Shown: positions 19,137 through 29,156 of the stretch, in pieces
Layout of the letters: each line of letters starts with the position of its first letter
Position numbering within the stretch: the first letter of the stretch is position 1
Source: Streptomyces alanosinicus
GTDB lineage: Bacteria; Actinomycetota; Actinomycetes; Streptomycetales; Streptomycetaceae
DNA: 64,000 nucleotides
Assembly (NCBI RefSeq): GCF_014650595.1
Contig: NZ_BMVG01000001.1
Span: 124,001 to 188,000 of the forward strand
Reading direction: 5' to 3'
The notes under the pieces: model-generated
Database searches by the model: none
What the model was told of the DNA's origin: nothing
What the model saw: the letters and a program-made list of their open reading frames with translations, nothing else
Position numbers and translations under genes: made by a program

Positions 19137-19140
<4 letters not shown>
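18208..19140 (+). CDS. livH: branched-chain amino acid ABC permease LivH
   Basis: 310-residue inner-membrane permease of the LivH family with about eight transmembrane helices. It shows the characteristic N-terminal QQLVNGLLLGSMYGLVAIGY and NFAHGEIFM motif, and the EAA-like KAFTAAVLGGIGNIYGAMIGG near the C-terminus that contacts the ATPase. GTG at 18208 has GGAGGA 6 bases upstream. Stop overlaps the next gene's start. Confidence 0.95.
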
Positions 19141-20972
<1,832 letters not shown>

Positions 20973-20977
20973 CCACC

Positions 20978-21925
20978 ATGACCACCGAAACCACCACCCG
21001 CGGTGAGACCATCCTCGACGCACGCGGCGTCACCATGCGCTTCGGCGGTCTCACCGCCGTACGCGATGTCGACCTCACCGTCAGCAGCGGTGAGATCGTC
21101 GGCCTCATCGGCCCCAACGGCGCCGGCAAGACGACCTTCTTCAACTGCCTCACCGGCCTGTACATCCCCACCGAGGGCGAGGTCCGCTACAAGGGCGCCG
21201 TCCTTCCGCCCAAGTCGTTCAAGGTCACCGCGGCCGGCGTGGCGCGCACCTTCCAGAACATCCGGCTGTTCGCCAACATGACGGTCCTGGAGAACGTCCT
21301 CGTGGGCCGGCACACCCGGACCAAGGAGGGGTTCTGGTCCGCCGTACTGCGCGGCCCGGGGTTCCACCGGGCGGAGAAGGCCTCCCGTGAACGCGCCATG
21401 GAGCTGCTGGCGTTCGTGGGCCTCGCGCCGAAGGCCGATCACCTGGCCCGCAACCTGCCCTACGGCGAGCAGCGCAAGCTGGAGATCGCCCGCGCGCTCG
21501 CCAGCGAACCGGGTCTGCTCCTGCTGGACGAGCCCACCGCCGGAATGAATCCGCAGGAGACCCGGGCCACCGAGGAACTCGTCTTCGCCATCCGTGACCA
21601 GGGCATCGCCGTCCTCGTCATCGAGCACGACATGAGGTTCATCTTCAACCTCTGCGACCGCGTCGCCGTGCTCGTGCAGGGCGCGAAGCTGGTCGAGGGG
21701 GACAGCGCCACCGTCCAGGGCGACGAGCGCGTCATCGCCGCCTACCTCGGCGAACCCTTCGAGAACGCCCCCGGCGCCGAGGAGGTCGCCGAGGTCGAGG
21801 CCGCGGAGGCCGCCCAGGCCGAGACCGCTGAGGCCGCTGAGGCCACTGAGGCCGAGACCGAAGCGGCTGAGGCCCAGGCCGAACCCAGCACGGACGCCGC
21901 GCCCGGCAAGGAGAGCGACCGATGA
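20978..21925 (+). CDS. livG: branched-chain amino acid ABC ATPase LivG
   Basis: ATP-binding subunit of 315 residues. Walker A GPNGAGKTTFFN, signature LPYGEQRKLEIARAL and Walker B LLLLDEPTAGMNPQ are all intact, and the LivG-type insert after the Q-loop is present. The ABC domain ends near residue 262; the remaining 50 or so residues are an Ala/Glu/Thr-rich tail absent from enteric LivG. Its stop overlaps the livF ATG by 4 bases. Confidence 0.95.
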   Translation: MTTETTTRGETILDARGVTMRFGGLTAVRDVDLTVSSGEIVGLIGPNGAGKTTFFNCLTGLYIPTEGEVRYKGAVLPPKSFKVTAAGVARTFQNIRLFANMTVLENVLVGRHTRTKEGFWSAVLRGPGFHRAEKASRERAMELLAFVGLAPKADHLARNLPYGEQRKLEIARALASEPGLLLLDEPTAGMNPQETRATEELVFAIRDQGIAVLVIEHDMRFIFNLCDRVAVLVQGAKLVEGDSATVQGDERVIAAYLGEPFENAPGAEEVAEVEAAEAAQAETAEAAEATEAETEAAEAQAEPSTDAAPGKESDR

Positions 21926-22638
21926 CCGCACTGCTCGAAGTCGAGGACCTCCGGGTCGCCTACGGCAAGATCGAGGCCGTCAAAGGCATCTCCTTCAAGG
22001 TCGAGGCGGGCGAGGTCGTCACCCTCATCGGCACCAACGGCGCCGGCAAGACCACGACCCTGCGCACGCTCTCAGGCCTGCTCAAGCCGGTCGGCGGCCA
22101 GATCAGGTTCAACGGCAAGTCCCTGAAGAAGGTCCCCGCGCACGAGATCGTCCAACTCGGCCTCGCCCACTCCCCCGAGGGCCGGCACATCTTCCCGCGC
22201 ATGTCGATCGAGGACAATCTGCGCCTCGGCGCGTTCCTGCGCACCGACAAGCCGGGCATCGAGAAGGACATCCAGCGGGCCTACGACCTCTTCGCGATCC
22301 TGGGCGAGCGGCGCAAGCAGGCCGCCGGCACCCTCTCCGGCGGTGAGCAGCAGATGCTGGCGATGGGCAGGGCGCTGATGTCCCAGCCGAAGCTGCTGAT
22401 GCTGGACGAGCCGTCGATGGGTCTGTCGCCGATCATGATGCAGAAGATCATGGCGACGATCGCCGAGCTGAAGTCACAGGGCACGACGATTCTGCTGGTC
22501 GAGCAGAACGCCCAGGCGGCGCTCTCGCTCGCCGACCACGGTCATGTCATGGAGGTGGGCACCATCGTGCTGTCCGGCACCGGGCGGGACCTGCTGCATG
22601 ACGAGTCCGTGCGGAAGGCGTATCTCGGCGAGGACTAG
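21922..22638 (+). CDS. livF: branched-chain amino acid ABC ATPase LivF
   Basis: 238-residue second ATPase of the transporter, normal length. Walker A GTNGAGKTTTLR, signature LSGGEQQMLAMGRAL, Walker B LLMLDEPSMGLSP and the H-loop region are intact. Last gene of the livKHMGF operon; a strong hairpin follows 12 bases after the stop. Confidence 0.96.
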   Translation: MTALLEVEDLRVAYGKIEAVKGISFKVEAGEVVTLIGTNGAGKTTTLRTLSGLLKPVGGQIRFNGKSLKKVPAHEIVQLGLAHSPEGRHIFPRMSIEDNLRLGAFLRTDKPGIEKDIQRAYDLFAILGERRKQAAGTLSGGEQQMLAMGRALMSQPKLLMLDEPSMGLSPIMMQKIMATIAELKSQGTTILLVEQNAQAALSLADHGHVMEVGTIVLSGTGRDLLHDESVRKAYLGED

Positions 22639-22649
22639 ACGCAACGCTG

Positions 22650-22680
22650 GTTCCCCGCGCCCTTGCCCGGCGCGGGGAAC
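22650..22680. terminator. bidirectional terminator between livF and pdtaR
   Basis: Perfect 12-bp stem GTTCCCCGCGCC / GGCGCGGGGAAC with a 7-base loop, in the 56-base gap between two convergent genes. Confidence 0.85.
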
Positions 22681-22694
22681 GTCGGCCGGAAGAG

Positions 22695-23351
22695 TCAGGG
22701 CTTCTTCGTGGACTTCTTCTCCTCGTTGTCCGCGATGACCGCCTCGGCGACCTGCTGCATCGACATACGGCGGTCCATCGAGGTCTTCTGGATCCAGCGG
22801 AAGGCGGCCGGCTCGGTCAGGCCGTACTCGGTCTGCAGGATCGACTTCGCGCGGTCGACCAGCTTGCGGGTCTCCAGGCGCTGGGTGAGGTCGGCGACCT
22901 CCTGCTCCAGCTGCTTCAGCTCGGTGAAGCGGGAGACGGCCATCTCGATGGCCGGGACGACGTCGCTCTTGCTGAACGGCTTGACCAGGTACGCCATGGC
23001 ACCCGCGTCCCGGGCACGCTCGACGAGGTCGCGCTGTGAGAACGCGGTGAGCATCAGGACCGGCGCGATGGACTCCTCGGCGATCTTCTCGGCCGCGGAG
23101 ATGCCGTCCAGCTTGGGCATCTTCACATCGAGGATGACCAGGTCCGGCTTGTGCTCGCGGGCCAGCTCGACGGCCTGCTCACCGTCCCCGGCCTCACCGA
23201 CGACGGTGTACCCCTCCTCCTCCAGCATCTCTTTCAGATCGAGCCGGATCAGGGCCTCGTCCTCGGCGATGACGACGCGGGTCGTCAGCGGAGGCACGTG
23301 CGACTTGTCGTCGTCGGGCGCGTCTACGGGCTGGGGCGACTCGGCGGTCAC
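22695..23351 (-). CDS. pdtaR: ANTAR-domain response regulator PdtaR
   Basis: 218-residue response regulator: receiver domain (about residues 23-140) with phospho-acceptor aspartate in LVILDVKMPKLDG and conserved lysine in YLVKPFSKSD, then a C-terminal ANTAR domain (LVDRAKSILQTEYGLTEPAAF...) that binds paired RNA hairpins to prevent termination. The cognate kinase PdtaS is encoded elsewhere. I place the start at GTG 23351, preceded by GAGGAG, because the product then begins TAESPQPVD as in other Streptomyces; an ATG at 23387 would add 12 unconvincing residues. It converges on the liv operon and is divergent from the tRNA gene. Confidence 0.95.
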   Translation of the reverse strand: MTAESPQPVDAPDDDKSHVPPLTTRVVIAEDEALIRLDLKEMLEEEGYTVVGEAGDGEQAVELAREHKPDLVILDVKMPKLDGISAAEKIAEESIAPVLMLTAFSQRDLVERARDAGAMAYLVKPFSKSDVVPAIEMAVSRFTELKQLEQEVADLTQRLETRKLVDRAKSILQTEYGLTEPAAFRWIQKTSMDRRMSMQQVAEAVIADNEEKKSTKKP

Positions 23352-23380
23352 AGGGGCTCCTCGTTCAGGCAGGGGTACTG

Positions 23381-23409
23381 CTGACAAGAGCCTACCTAGC
23401 TACGGTATG
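23381..23409 (+). promoter_or_regulatory. possible promoter of the tRNA gene
   Basis: CTGACA at 23381 and GGTATG at 23404 are separated by 17 bases and lie about 45 bases before the tRNA. They are only a partial match to vegetative consensus sequences, and the same short gap must also carry the pdtaR promoter on the other strand. Confidence 0.3.
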
Positions 23410-23450
23410 GTGGACGCGCGGAGGGTCGGGGGAAACCTTGGATTCTGCGA

Positions 23451-23525
23451 GCCCCGGTAGCCCAATTGGCAGCAGGCAACGGATTCAAAACCCGTACAGT
23501 GTCGGTTCGAGTCCGACCCGGGGCA
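23451..23525 (+). tRNA. tRNA-Leu (anticodon CAA), short variable arm
   Basis: Cloverleaf by eye: acceptor GCCCCGG pairs with CCGGGGC (23518-23524), discriminator A at 23525, CCA not encoded. D-arm 23460-23477 has three pairs and a C-A mismatch. The anticodon stem 23479-23483/23491-23495 has four pairs and an A-C closing mismatch, loop TTCAAAA with anticodon CAA at 23486-23488. The T-arm GTCGG/CCGAC with loop TTCGAGT is perfect. The variable region is only 5 bases (23496-23500), whereas bacterial leucine tRNAs are class II with long variable arms. Assignment to Leu rests on the anticodon alone. A terminator follows. Confidence 0.8.
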
Positions 23526-23558
23526 CTTATCCTTGGATTCCAAGGTCGGCGCCCTGGA

Positions 23559-23585
23559 GGGCCCCTCGGGTGAGGGGCCCTTTTT
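23559..23585 (+). terminator. terminator after the tRNA, with T-run
   Basis: Perfect 9-bp stem GGGCCCCTC / GAGGGGCCC, loop GGGT, followed by TTTTT. It terminates the tRNA transcript and, being symmetrical, could also stop the convergent pyruvate kinase transcript. Confidence 0.9.
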
Positions 23586-23598
23586 CACGCCCTCTTTC

Positions 23599-23640
23599 TC
23601 ATGCTTTCGGGCTGTCGTCTCATGCTTTCGGGCTGTCGTC
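23599..23640 (-). repeat. exact 21-bp tandem duplication of the pyruvate kinase 3' end
   Basis: The last seven codons of the pyruvate kinase gene including its stop (product ...DDSPKA-stop) are repeated exactly and immediately downstream, 23599-23619 copying 23620-23640. The second copy is untranslated because the first carries the stop. Confidence 0.9.
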
Positions 23641-25059
23641 CTCACCGATGTGGTGGACCCGGACCATATTGGTCGAGCCCGAGACTCCGGGCGGGGAACC
23701 CGCCGTGATCACCACGACATCGCCCCGCTTGCAGCGGCCGTACTTCAGCAGCAGCTCGTCCACCTGGTCGACCATGGCGTCGGTGGAGTCGACATGCGGG
23801 CCGAGGAACGTCTCGGCACCCCAGGTCAGGCTGAGCTGGGAGCGGGTGGCCTGCTCCGGGGTGAAGGCGAGCAGCGGGATCGGCGAGCGGTAGCGGGACA
23901 GCCGTCGGGCGGTGTCTCCCGACTGGGTGAAGGCCACGAGGAACTTCGCGCCGAGGAAGTCGCCCATCTCCGCGGCGGCACGGGCGACCGCACCGCCCTG
24001 GGTGCGCGGCTTGTTCCGCTCGGTCAGCGGCGGCAACCCCTTGGCCAGCATGTCCTCCTCGGCGGCCGCGACGATCTTCGCCATGGTGCGCACGGTCTCG
24101 ATCGGGTACGTGCCGACGCTGGTCTCGCCGGAGAGCATCACCGCGTCCGTGCCGTCGAGGACCGCGTTGGCCACGTCGGAGGCCTCGGCGCGGGTCGGCC
24201 GGGAGTTCGCGATCATCGATTCGAGCATCTGGGTGGCGACGATGACCGGCTTGGCGTTGCGCTTGGCCAGCTTGATCGCGCGCTTCTGCACGATCGGCAC
24301 CTGCTCCAGCGGCATCTCCACGCCCAGGTCGCCGCGCGCGACCATGAGCCCGTCGAAGGCGGCCACGATGCCGTCGAGGTTCTCCACGGCCTGCGGCTTC
24401 TCGACCTTGGCGATCAGCGGGAGGCGGCGGTCCTCCTCGGCCATGATCCGGTGCACGTCCCTGGCGTCGTCACCGCTGCGTACGAAGGAGAGGGCGATGA
24501 CGTCGAACCCGGTGCGCAGCGCCCAGCGCAGGTCGTCCTCGTCCTTCTCGGAGAGGGCGGGGACGGAGACGGCGACACCCGGGAGGTTCAGCCCCTTGTG
24601 GTCGGAGATCACACCGCCCTCGACCACCCGGGTGCGCACACGGGGACCGTCGACGGCGGTGACCTCCAGGCAGACCTTGCCGTCGTCCACGAGCACGCGC
24701 TCACCGGGCGAGACGTCGCTCGCGAGGCCGGCGTACGTGGTGCCGCACCGGTGGCGGTCCCCCTCGACGCCCTCCTCCACGGTGATGGTGAAGGTGTCGC
24801 CGCGTTCAAGGAGTACCGGCCCTTCGGCGAAACGGCCGAGCCGGATCTTCGGGCCTTGAAGGTCGGCGAGGATTCCGACGCTGCGGCCGGTCTCGTCGGC
24901 CGCCTTGCGCACCCGCCGGTAGCGCTCCTCGTGTTCGGCGTGGGTGCCGTGGCTGAGGTTGAAACGGGCGACGTCCATTCCGGCGTCGACCAGTGCCTTG
25001 ATCTGGTCGTACGAGTCGGTGGCGGGCCCCAGAGTACAGACGATCTTTGCTCGGCGCAT
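23620..25059 (-). CDS. pyk: pyruvate kinase
   Basis: 479-residue glycolytic pyruvate kinase converting phosphoenolpyruvate and ADP to pyruvate and ATP. The beta-barrel shows [12 protein letters not shown], the substrate-binding arginine in [19 protein letters not shown] and the family signature with the metal-ligand and catalytic lysine region [27 protein letters not shown] and the C-terminal [19 protein letters not shown] domain are present. ATG at 25059 is the only sensible start. It ends with the duplicated 21-bp segment. Streptomyces usually carry two pyk genes; which paralogue this is rests on gene order only. Confidence 0.96.
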   Translation of the reverse strand: MRRAKIVCTLGPATDSYDQIKALVDAGMDVARFNLSHGTHAEHEERYRRVRKAADETGRSVGILADLQGPKIRLGRFAEGPVLLERGDTFTITVEEGVEGDRHRCGTTYAGLASDVSPGERVLVDDGKVCLEVTAVDGPRVRTRVVEGGVISDHKGLNLPGVAVSVPALSEKDEDDLRWALRTGFDVIALSFVRSGDDARDVHRIMAEEDRRLPLIAKVEKPQAVENLDGIVAAFDGLMVARGDLGVEMPLEQVPIVQKRAIKLAKRNAKPVIVATQMLESMIANSRPTRAEASDVANAVLDGTDAVMLSGETSVGTYPIETVRTMAKIVAAAEEDMLAKGLPPLTERNKPRTQGGAVARAAAEMGDFLGAKFLVAFTQSGDTARRLSRYRSPIPLLAFTPEQATRSQLSLTWGAETFLGPHVDSTDAMVDQVDELLLKYGRCKRGDVVVITAGSPPGVSGSTNMVRVHHIGEDDSPKA

Positions 25060-25162
25060 ACGTCGAGCCTAGGGCTTACCGGCGGGTAGAGAATCGGCCG
25101 CACATGTCCACTCAACAACCTTTGCGTGAAGCGTCATTGACAAGTGTTGAATTGTGCGGCCG

Positions 25163-25180
25163 TTCGCTCCGATGAGCGAA
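25163..25180 (-). terminator. hairpin downstream of the N-oxygenase gene
   Basis: Perfect 7-bp inverted repeat TTCGCTC - CGAT - GAGCGAA beginning 8 bases after the stop of the minus-strand N-oxygenase gene. No T-run. The rest of the 128-base gap should contain the pyruvate kinase promoter but I cannot define it. Confidence 0.45.
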
Positions 25181-25187
25181 TTCCCTG

Positions 25188-26600
25188 TCAGCGTCCTTCG
25201 ACCAGGGGGATGAGGCGTGGTGCCTGCCGGGCCCGCGGGATCTGGGGCCGGCCCTCCGGGAGGCCGAACGTGGTGAAGGCCGTCCGGGCGGCCTGCGGAT
25301 AAGGGTCCTTCCCGGTGAGGGAGTTGAGGATGGTGGCGCTGCGCCAGGCGGCGAGGCCCAGGTCGGGCGCGCCCACGCCATGGGTGTGCCGCTCGGCGTT
25401 CTGGACGTACACCGAGCCGGTCACACACGGGTCGAGGACGAGCCGGAACTCGTTGTCGATGCGGGGCCGTTCGCTGCTGTCGCGGCGCATATAAGGGTCG
25501 AGACCGGCGAGGATGCGGCTGAGCGGGCGCTCGCGGTAGCCGGTGGCGAGGACGACGGCGCCGGTGGTGAGCCGGGAGCGGCCGCCCTGCTGGATGTGTT
25601 CCAGATGGAGTTCGACCTTGGTGGTGGCGATCCGGCCGGCGGTGCGCACCCGCACCCCCGGGGTGAGGACGGCGTCGGGCCAGCCGCCGTGCAGGGTGCG
25701 CCGGTACAGCTCGTCGTGGATGGCGGCGAGCGTGCCGGCGTCGATGCCCTTGTGCAGCTGCCACTGCGCGGCGATCAGCCGGTCCCGGACGGGCTCGGGC
25801 AGCCCGTGGAAATAGCGGGTGTAGTCGGGGGTGAAGTGCTCCAGGCCGAGCTTGGAGTACTCCATCGGGGCGAACGCCTCGCTGCGGCCGATCCAGTGCA
25901 GCTTCTCCCGGCCGGCGGGCCGGTGCCGCAGCAGGTCGAGGAAGACCTCGGCGCCGGACTGTCCGGAGCCGACGACGGTGACATGGTCGGCGGCCAGGAG
26001 GACGGACCGGTGGTCCAGATAGTCGGCGGCATGGATGACGGGCACGCCCGGGGCGTCCACCAGTGGCTTGAGCGGGTCGGGCACATAGGGGGCGGTGCCG
26101 ACGCCGAGGGCGACGTTACGGCAGTAGGTACGGCCCAGGGCCTCGGCCTCGCCCTCGGCGTCGAGCTGGGTGAAGTCGACCTCGAACACATCCCGTTCGG
26201 GATTCCAGCGCACCGCGTCGACCTGGTGGCGGAAGGACAGCGCGGGCAGGTTCTGTGCGACCCAGCGGCAGTAGGCGTCGTACTCGGCGCGCTGGATGTG
26301 GAAGCGCTCGGAGAAGTAGAAGGGGAAGAGCCGCTCGCGGGATCTGAGGTAGCTCAAGAAGCTCCAGGGGCTGGTCGGGTCGGCGAGGGTCACCAGGTCG
26401 GCCAGGAACGGAACTTGGAGGGTGGCGCCCTCGATGAGCAGGCCCGGGTGCCAGTCGAAGCCGGGGCGCTGGTCGTAGAAGACGGCGTCGAGTTCGGCGA
26501 GCGGGTCGGCGAGGGCGGCCAGCGAGAGGTTGCAGGGACCGATGCCGACGCCCACGAGGTCGCGGGGGGAAGTGGCGTCGTGGTGTGGGGGGTTGGTCAT
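25188..26600 (-). CDS. L-lysine/L-ornithine N-monooxygenase family protein
   Basis: 470-residue flavin monooxygenase of the SidA/IucD/PvdA family that hydroxylates the side-chain amine of lysine, ornithine or a diamine, the first step of hydroxamate siderophore synthesis. FAD motif VGVGIGPCNLSLAAL (about residues 15-30), NADPH motif VTVVGSGQSGAEVFLDL (about residues 200-216) and C-terminal ATGYRERPL are visible. The ATG at 26600 overlaps the stop of the upstream PLP decarboxylase, so the two are coupled. The product is probably an N-hydroxylated diamine such as N-hydroxycadaverine, but no NIS synthetase or acyltransferase is present in the window. Confidence 0.9.
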   Translation of the reverse strand: MTNPPHHDATSPRDLVGVGIGPCNLSLAALADPLAELDAVFYDQRPGFDWHPGLLIEGATLQVPFLADLVTLADPTSPWSFLSYLRSRERLFPFYFSERFHIQRAEYDAYCRWVAQNLPALSFRHQVDAVRWNPERDVFEVDFTQLDAEGEAEALGRTYCRNVALGVGTAPYVPDPLKPLVDAPGVPVIHAADYLDHRSVLLAADHVTVVGSGQSGAEVFLDLLRHRPAGREKLHWIGRSEAFAPMEYSKLGLEHFTPDYTRYFHGLPEPVRDRLIAAQWQLHKGIDAGTLAAIHDELYRRTLHGGWPDAVLTPGVRVRTAGRIATTKVELHLEHIQQGGRSRLTTGAVVLATGYRERPLSRILAGLDPYMRRDSSERPRIDNEFRLVLDPCVTGSVYVQNAERHTHGVGAPDLGLAAWRSATILNSLTGKDPYPQAARTAFTTFGLPEGRPQIPRARQAPRLIPLVEGR

Positions 26601-27973
26601 ACGAGGGAGCCTTCTTCCACGAGTTTCAGGAGCTGGGCCAGGTCGTCCGGCCGGGTGTGGGGGTTGAGGAAGGTGGCCTTGAGCCAGAGACGGTCGTCGA
26701 GCCGGGCGCGCCCGAGGACGGCCCGGCCCTCGCGCAGCAGCCCGCGGCGTACGGCTGCCACGGCGTCGTCGGCGGCGCCTTGGGGCCGGAACAGCACCGT
26801 GCTGATCACGGGCCGGTCGTACAGCTCGAAGCCGGGGTGGTCCCGGACCAGCTCGGCGAACTCGCGGGCGCGGGCGCAGACCTGGTCGACCAGGGCGCCG
26901 AGACCGCCGCGGCCGAGGGCCCTCAGGGTGACCGCGATCTTGAGGACGTCGGGGCGGCGGGTGGTGCGCAGGGAGCGGTCGAGCAGGTCGGGAAGGCCGG
27001 CTTCGGTGTCGTCGCCGGCGTTCAGATAGTCGGCGCGCTGGTGGAGTACGGCGAGTTCGCGGGGGCGGGCGACGGCGAGCAGACCGGCGGCGACCGGCTG
27101 CCAGCCGAGCTTGTGCAGATCGAGGGTGACGGTGTGGGCGGCTTCGAGTCCGGCGAGTCTGTCGCGGTGCCGGTCGCTGAAGAGGAGGCCCCCGCCGTAG
27201 GCCGCGTCGATGTGCAGCCGGGCTCCGTGGGCGGAGCACAGTCCGGCGATCTCGGGCAGCGGGTCGATGAGTCCGGCGTCGGTGGTGCCGGCGGTGGCGG
27301 CGACCAGCAGGGGGCCGCAGAGCGTGGTGAGGGCCTCGTCGAGGGCGGCGAGGTCGAGGGTGCCGGCCGCGGCCGGGACGACCACCGGTTCGGGCAGGCC
27401 GAGCAGCCAGGCGGCGCGCGGCAGCGAGTGGTGGGCGTTGGTCCCGCACACGAGCCGTACGCCGGCGCCGTGTGCCTCGCGGGCGAGCAGCAGGGCGAGC
27501 TGGTTGGACTCGGTGCCGCCGGTGGTGACGAGGGCGTCGGCGAGCCCGGCGGCGTGGGCGAGCGCGCGGGTGACGGCGGCCTCCAGGGCGGACGCGGCCG
27601 GGGCCTGGTCCCAGGAGTCCAGGGAGGGGTTGAGGGCGCTCACGGCGAGGTCGGCGGCGGTGGCCACGGCGAGGGGCGGGCAGTGCAGATGGGCCGCGCA
27701 CAGCGGCTCCGCGGGGTCGGCGGCGCCCTCCGCCAGGGCGTACACGAGGGTGCGCAGGGCCTCGGGGTCGCCCTGCTCCGGCAGGACGTCCCCGAGGATC
27801 TCGGCGACGCGCGCGGCGACGGCCTCGGGTCCCCCGGCGGGCAGCGGCCCGCCGCGCGCCCGGCCGCCGGCCGCGAGCGCCTCCAGGACAGTGCCGAGCA
27901 GGGGGCGCAGGGCGGCGGGGCCGTGCGGGCCCGAGGCGAGGGGCGGCGTACGCAGAGGTTCGGCACCGCTCAT
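26597..27973 (-). CDS. group II PLP amino-acid decarboxylase
   Basis: 458-residue PLP-dependent decarboxylase of the aromatic-L-amino-acid/diaminobutyrate/DesA group. Motifs are TTGGTESNQLAL (PLP phosphate), HIDAAYGGGLLFS and the PLP lysine in LDLHKLGWQPV. Coupling with an amino-acid N-oxygenase suggests it decarboxylates lysine, ornithine or 2,4-diaminobutyrate to a diamine for siderophore assembly, as DesA/DesB do for desferrioxamine, but substrate is inference. ATG at 27973 has GGAGGA 8 bases upstream; the frame extends to 28114 but the extra residues look non-coding. Confidence 0.88.
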   Translation of the reverse strand: MSGAEPLRTPPLASGPHGPAALRPLLGTVLEALAAGGRARGGPLPAGGPEAVAARVAEILGDVLPEQGDPEALRTLVYALAEGAADPAEPLCAAHLHCPPLAVATAADLAVSALNPSLDSWDQAPAASALEAAVTRALAHAAGLADALVTTGGTESNQLALLLAREAHGAGVRLVCGTNAHHSLPRAAWLLGLPEPVVVPAAAGTLDLAALDEALTTLCGPLLVAATAGTTDAGLIDPLPEIAGLCSAHGARLHIDAAYGGGLLFSDRHRDRLAGLEAAHTVTLDLHKLGWQPVAAGLLAVARPRELAVLHQRADYLNAGDDTEAGLPDLLDRSLRTTRRPDVLKIAVTLRALGRGGLGALVDQVCARAREFAELVRDHPGFELYDRPVISTVLFRPQGAADDAVAAVRRGLLREGRAVLGRARLDDRLWLKATFLNPHTRPDDLAQLLKLVEEGSLV

Positions 27974-28000
27974 CGGCTGTCCTCCGCTCAGGGGCTCTGC

Positions 28001-28071
28001 TCCCCGCGGGCCAGGCCCGCGGGGAGTCTCCGGCGCCGGTGGTCTCCCGGCTTGTAGCTGGACTTCCAGCT
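28001..28071 (-). promoter_or_regulatory. two inverted repeats in the leader of the decarboxylase operon
   Basis: 28001-28025 is a perfect 10-bp stem TCCCCGCGGG / CCCGCGGGGA with a 5-base loop, 28 bases before the start codon. 28056-28071 is AGCTGG - ACTT - CCAGCT, flanked on both sides by CTTGTA. The first may be a transcript hairpin, the second an operator. Neither matches the DtxR/DmdR iron box, unexpectedly for siderophore-type genes. Confidence 0.4.
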
Positions 28072-28214
28072 TGTACGGAAAGAGTCCTGTGCGTCCAAAA
28101 AGCCCAACGATCACACCCGAAAGGGGGTATCTCCGTGCGGGGAAAGCGTGTCGGGTTGAGGAACGGACCGTTCGCTGCCGCCCCCGGCCGGGGGACCGAG
28201 GGGGTGGCTAGGCC

Positions 28215-29045
28215 CTAGGCCGCTCCGCCGAAGTCCGCGGTGTGGTCGCGGGCCCAGCGGGCGAAGGGGCGGGCCGGGGTGCCGGTGAGCTTCTCCACGG
28301 TGTCGGTGATCTCCGGGGGCACCCCGACGCTCTCCTCGAAGGTCCGCAGCAGCCGTTCGAGCATCTGCGGCGGGACGTGCGGGTACAGCTCGGTGCCCGC
28401 CTCGCGGGGGTCCGCCTCCACGAACGTGAGCTCTCTGCCGACGGCCGCGCCGATCGCCGCGACCTGCTCGGCGTTGGTGGTCGCCACGGGCCCGGTCAGC
28501 CGGTGCGCGGCACCCTCGTGTCCGCCGTCGAGCAGGGCCCGCTCGGCGACTGCCGCGATGTCGTCCTCGTGGATCGGCGCGGAGAGCGCGCCCGCGAACA
28601 CTCCGCGGACGGTGTCCCCGGCGCGGATCTGCGGGGCCCACTGCAGGGCGTTGGTGGCGAAGCCGCCCGGGCGCAGAAAGGTCCAGTCGAGCCCGCTGTC
28701 GCGGATCTGCCGCTCGACGGTGGCGTGCATGACATGGATGGGGTGGGTCTCGTCGGCGCCCTCCTCGATGATGGCGCTGGACAACAGCACGACCTGCCGC
28801 ACCCCGTGGGCGCGGGCCGCCGTCAGCAGGTCGGCCGTTTCGGGGTGGGCGTAGAGGAAGACGGCCGTCGCGCCGCCGAACAGGGCGGCCGGGTCGTCCG
28901 ACCGGAGCCGCACCACCTCGGCGCCGTCGGGCAGAGCGGCCCGCTGCGGGTCGCGGGTGAGCGCCCGCACGGGCCGGCCCGCGGCGAGGAGACGGTGGAC
29001 GAGGGCACGGCCGACATTGCCGGTCGCGCCGGTCACTACGATCAC
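28215..29045 (-). CDS. NmrA-like NAD(P)H-binding reductase
   Basis: 276-residue atypical short-chain dehydrogenase of the NmrA/HSCARG type. The N-terminal Rossmann motif is VTGATGNVGRALVHRLLAAG; VVLLSSAIIEE is the strand with the catalytic-position serine, and FLRPGGFATNALQWA is a family hallmark. The YxxxK pair of classical SDRs is absent. Such proteins act as redox-sensing or quinone/flavin-reducing enzymes; the substrate here is unknown. Single gene between the decarboxylase operon and pepN; a GC-rich palindrome CCCCCGGCCGGGGG lies just downstream. Confidence 0.85.
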   Translation of the reverse strand: MIVVTGATGNVGRALVHRLLAAGRPVRALTRDPQRAALPDGAEVVRLRSDDPAALFGGATAVFLYAHPETADLLTAARAHGVRQVVLLSSAIIEEGADETHPIHVMHATVERQIRDSGLDWTFLRPGGFATNALQWAPQIRAGDTVRGVFAGALSAPIHEDDIAAVAERALLDGGHEGAAHRLTGPVATTNAEQVAAIGAAVGRELTFVEADPREAGTELYPHVPPQMLERLLRTFEESVGVPPEITDTVEKLTGTPARPFARWARDHTADFGGAA

Positions 29046-29156
29046 GAAGGTGCCTCCGAAGGATCGGCTGATCGTTCCTGACCCTCCCGAGCCTAGGAAG
29101 GCACCCGGACCCCCGGCATCGTCACAAGGGACGAGCCAAGTCCTGGTCCGCTGGAC

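Noticed and set aside
23451..23640. tRNA-linked integration site (attL/attR)
   Set aside because: The only direct repeat nearby is the 21-bp pyk duplication. No copy of the tRNA 3' end and no integrase were seen in the window.
28111..28641. 176-codon minus-strand frame inside the NmrA-like gene
   Set aside because: Arg-rich alternative frame of the recognised reductase.
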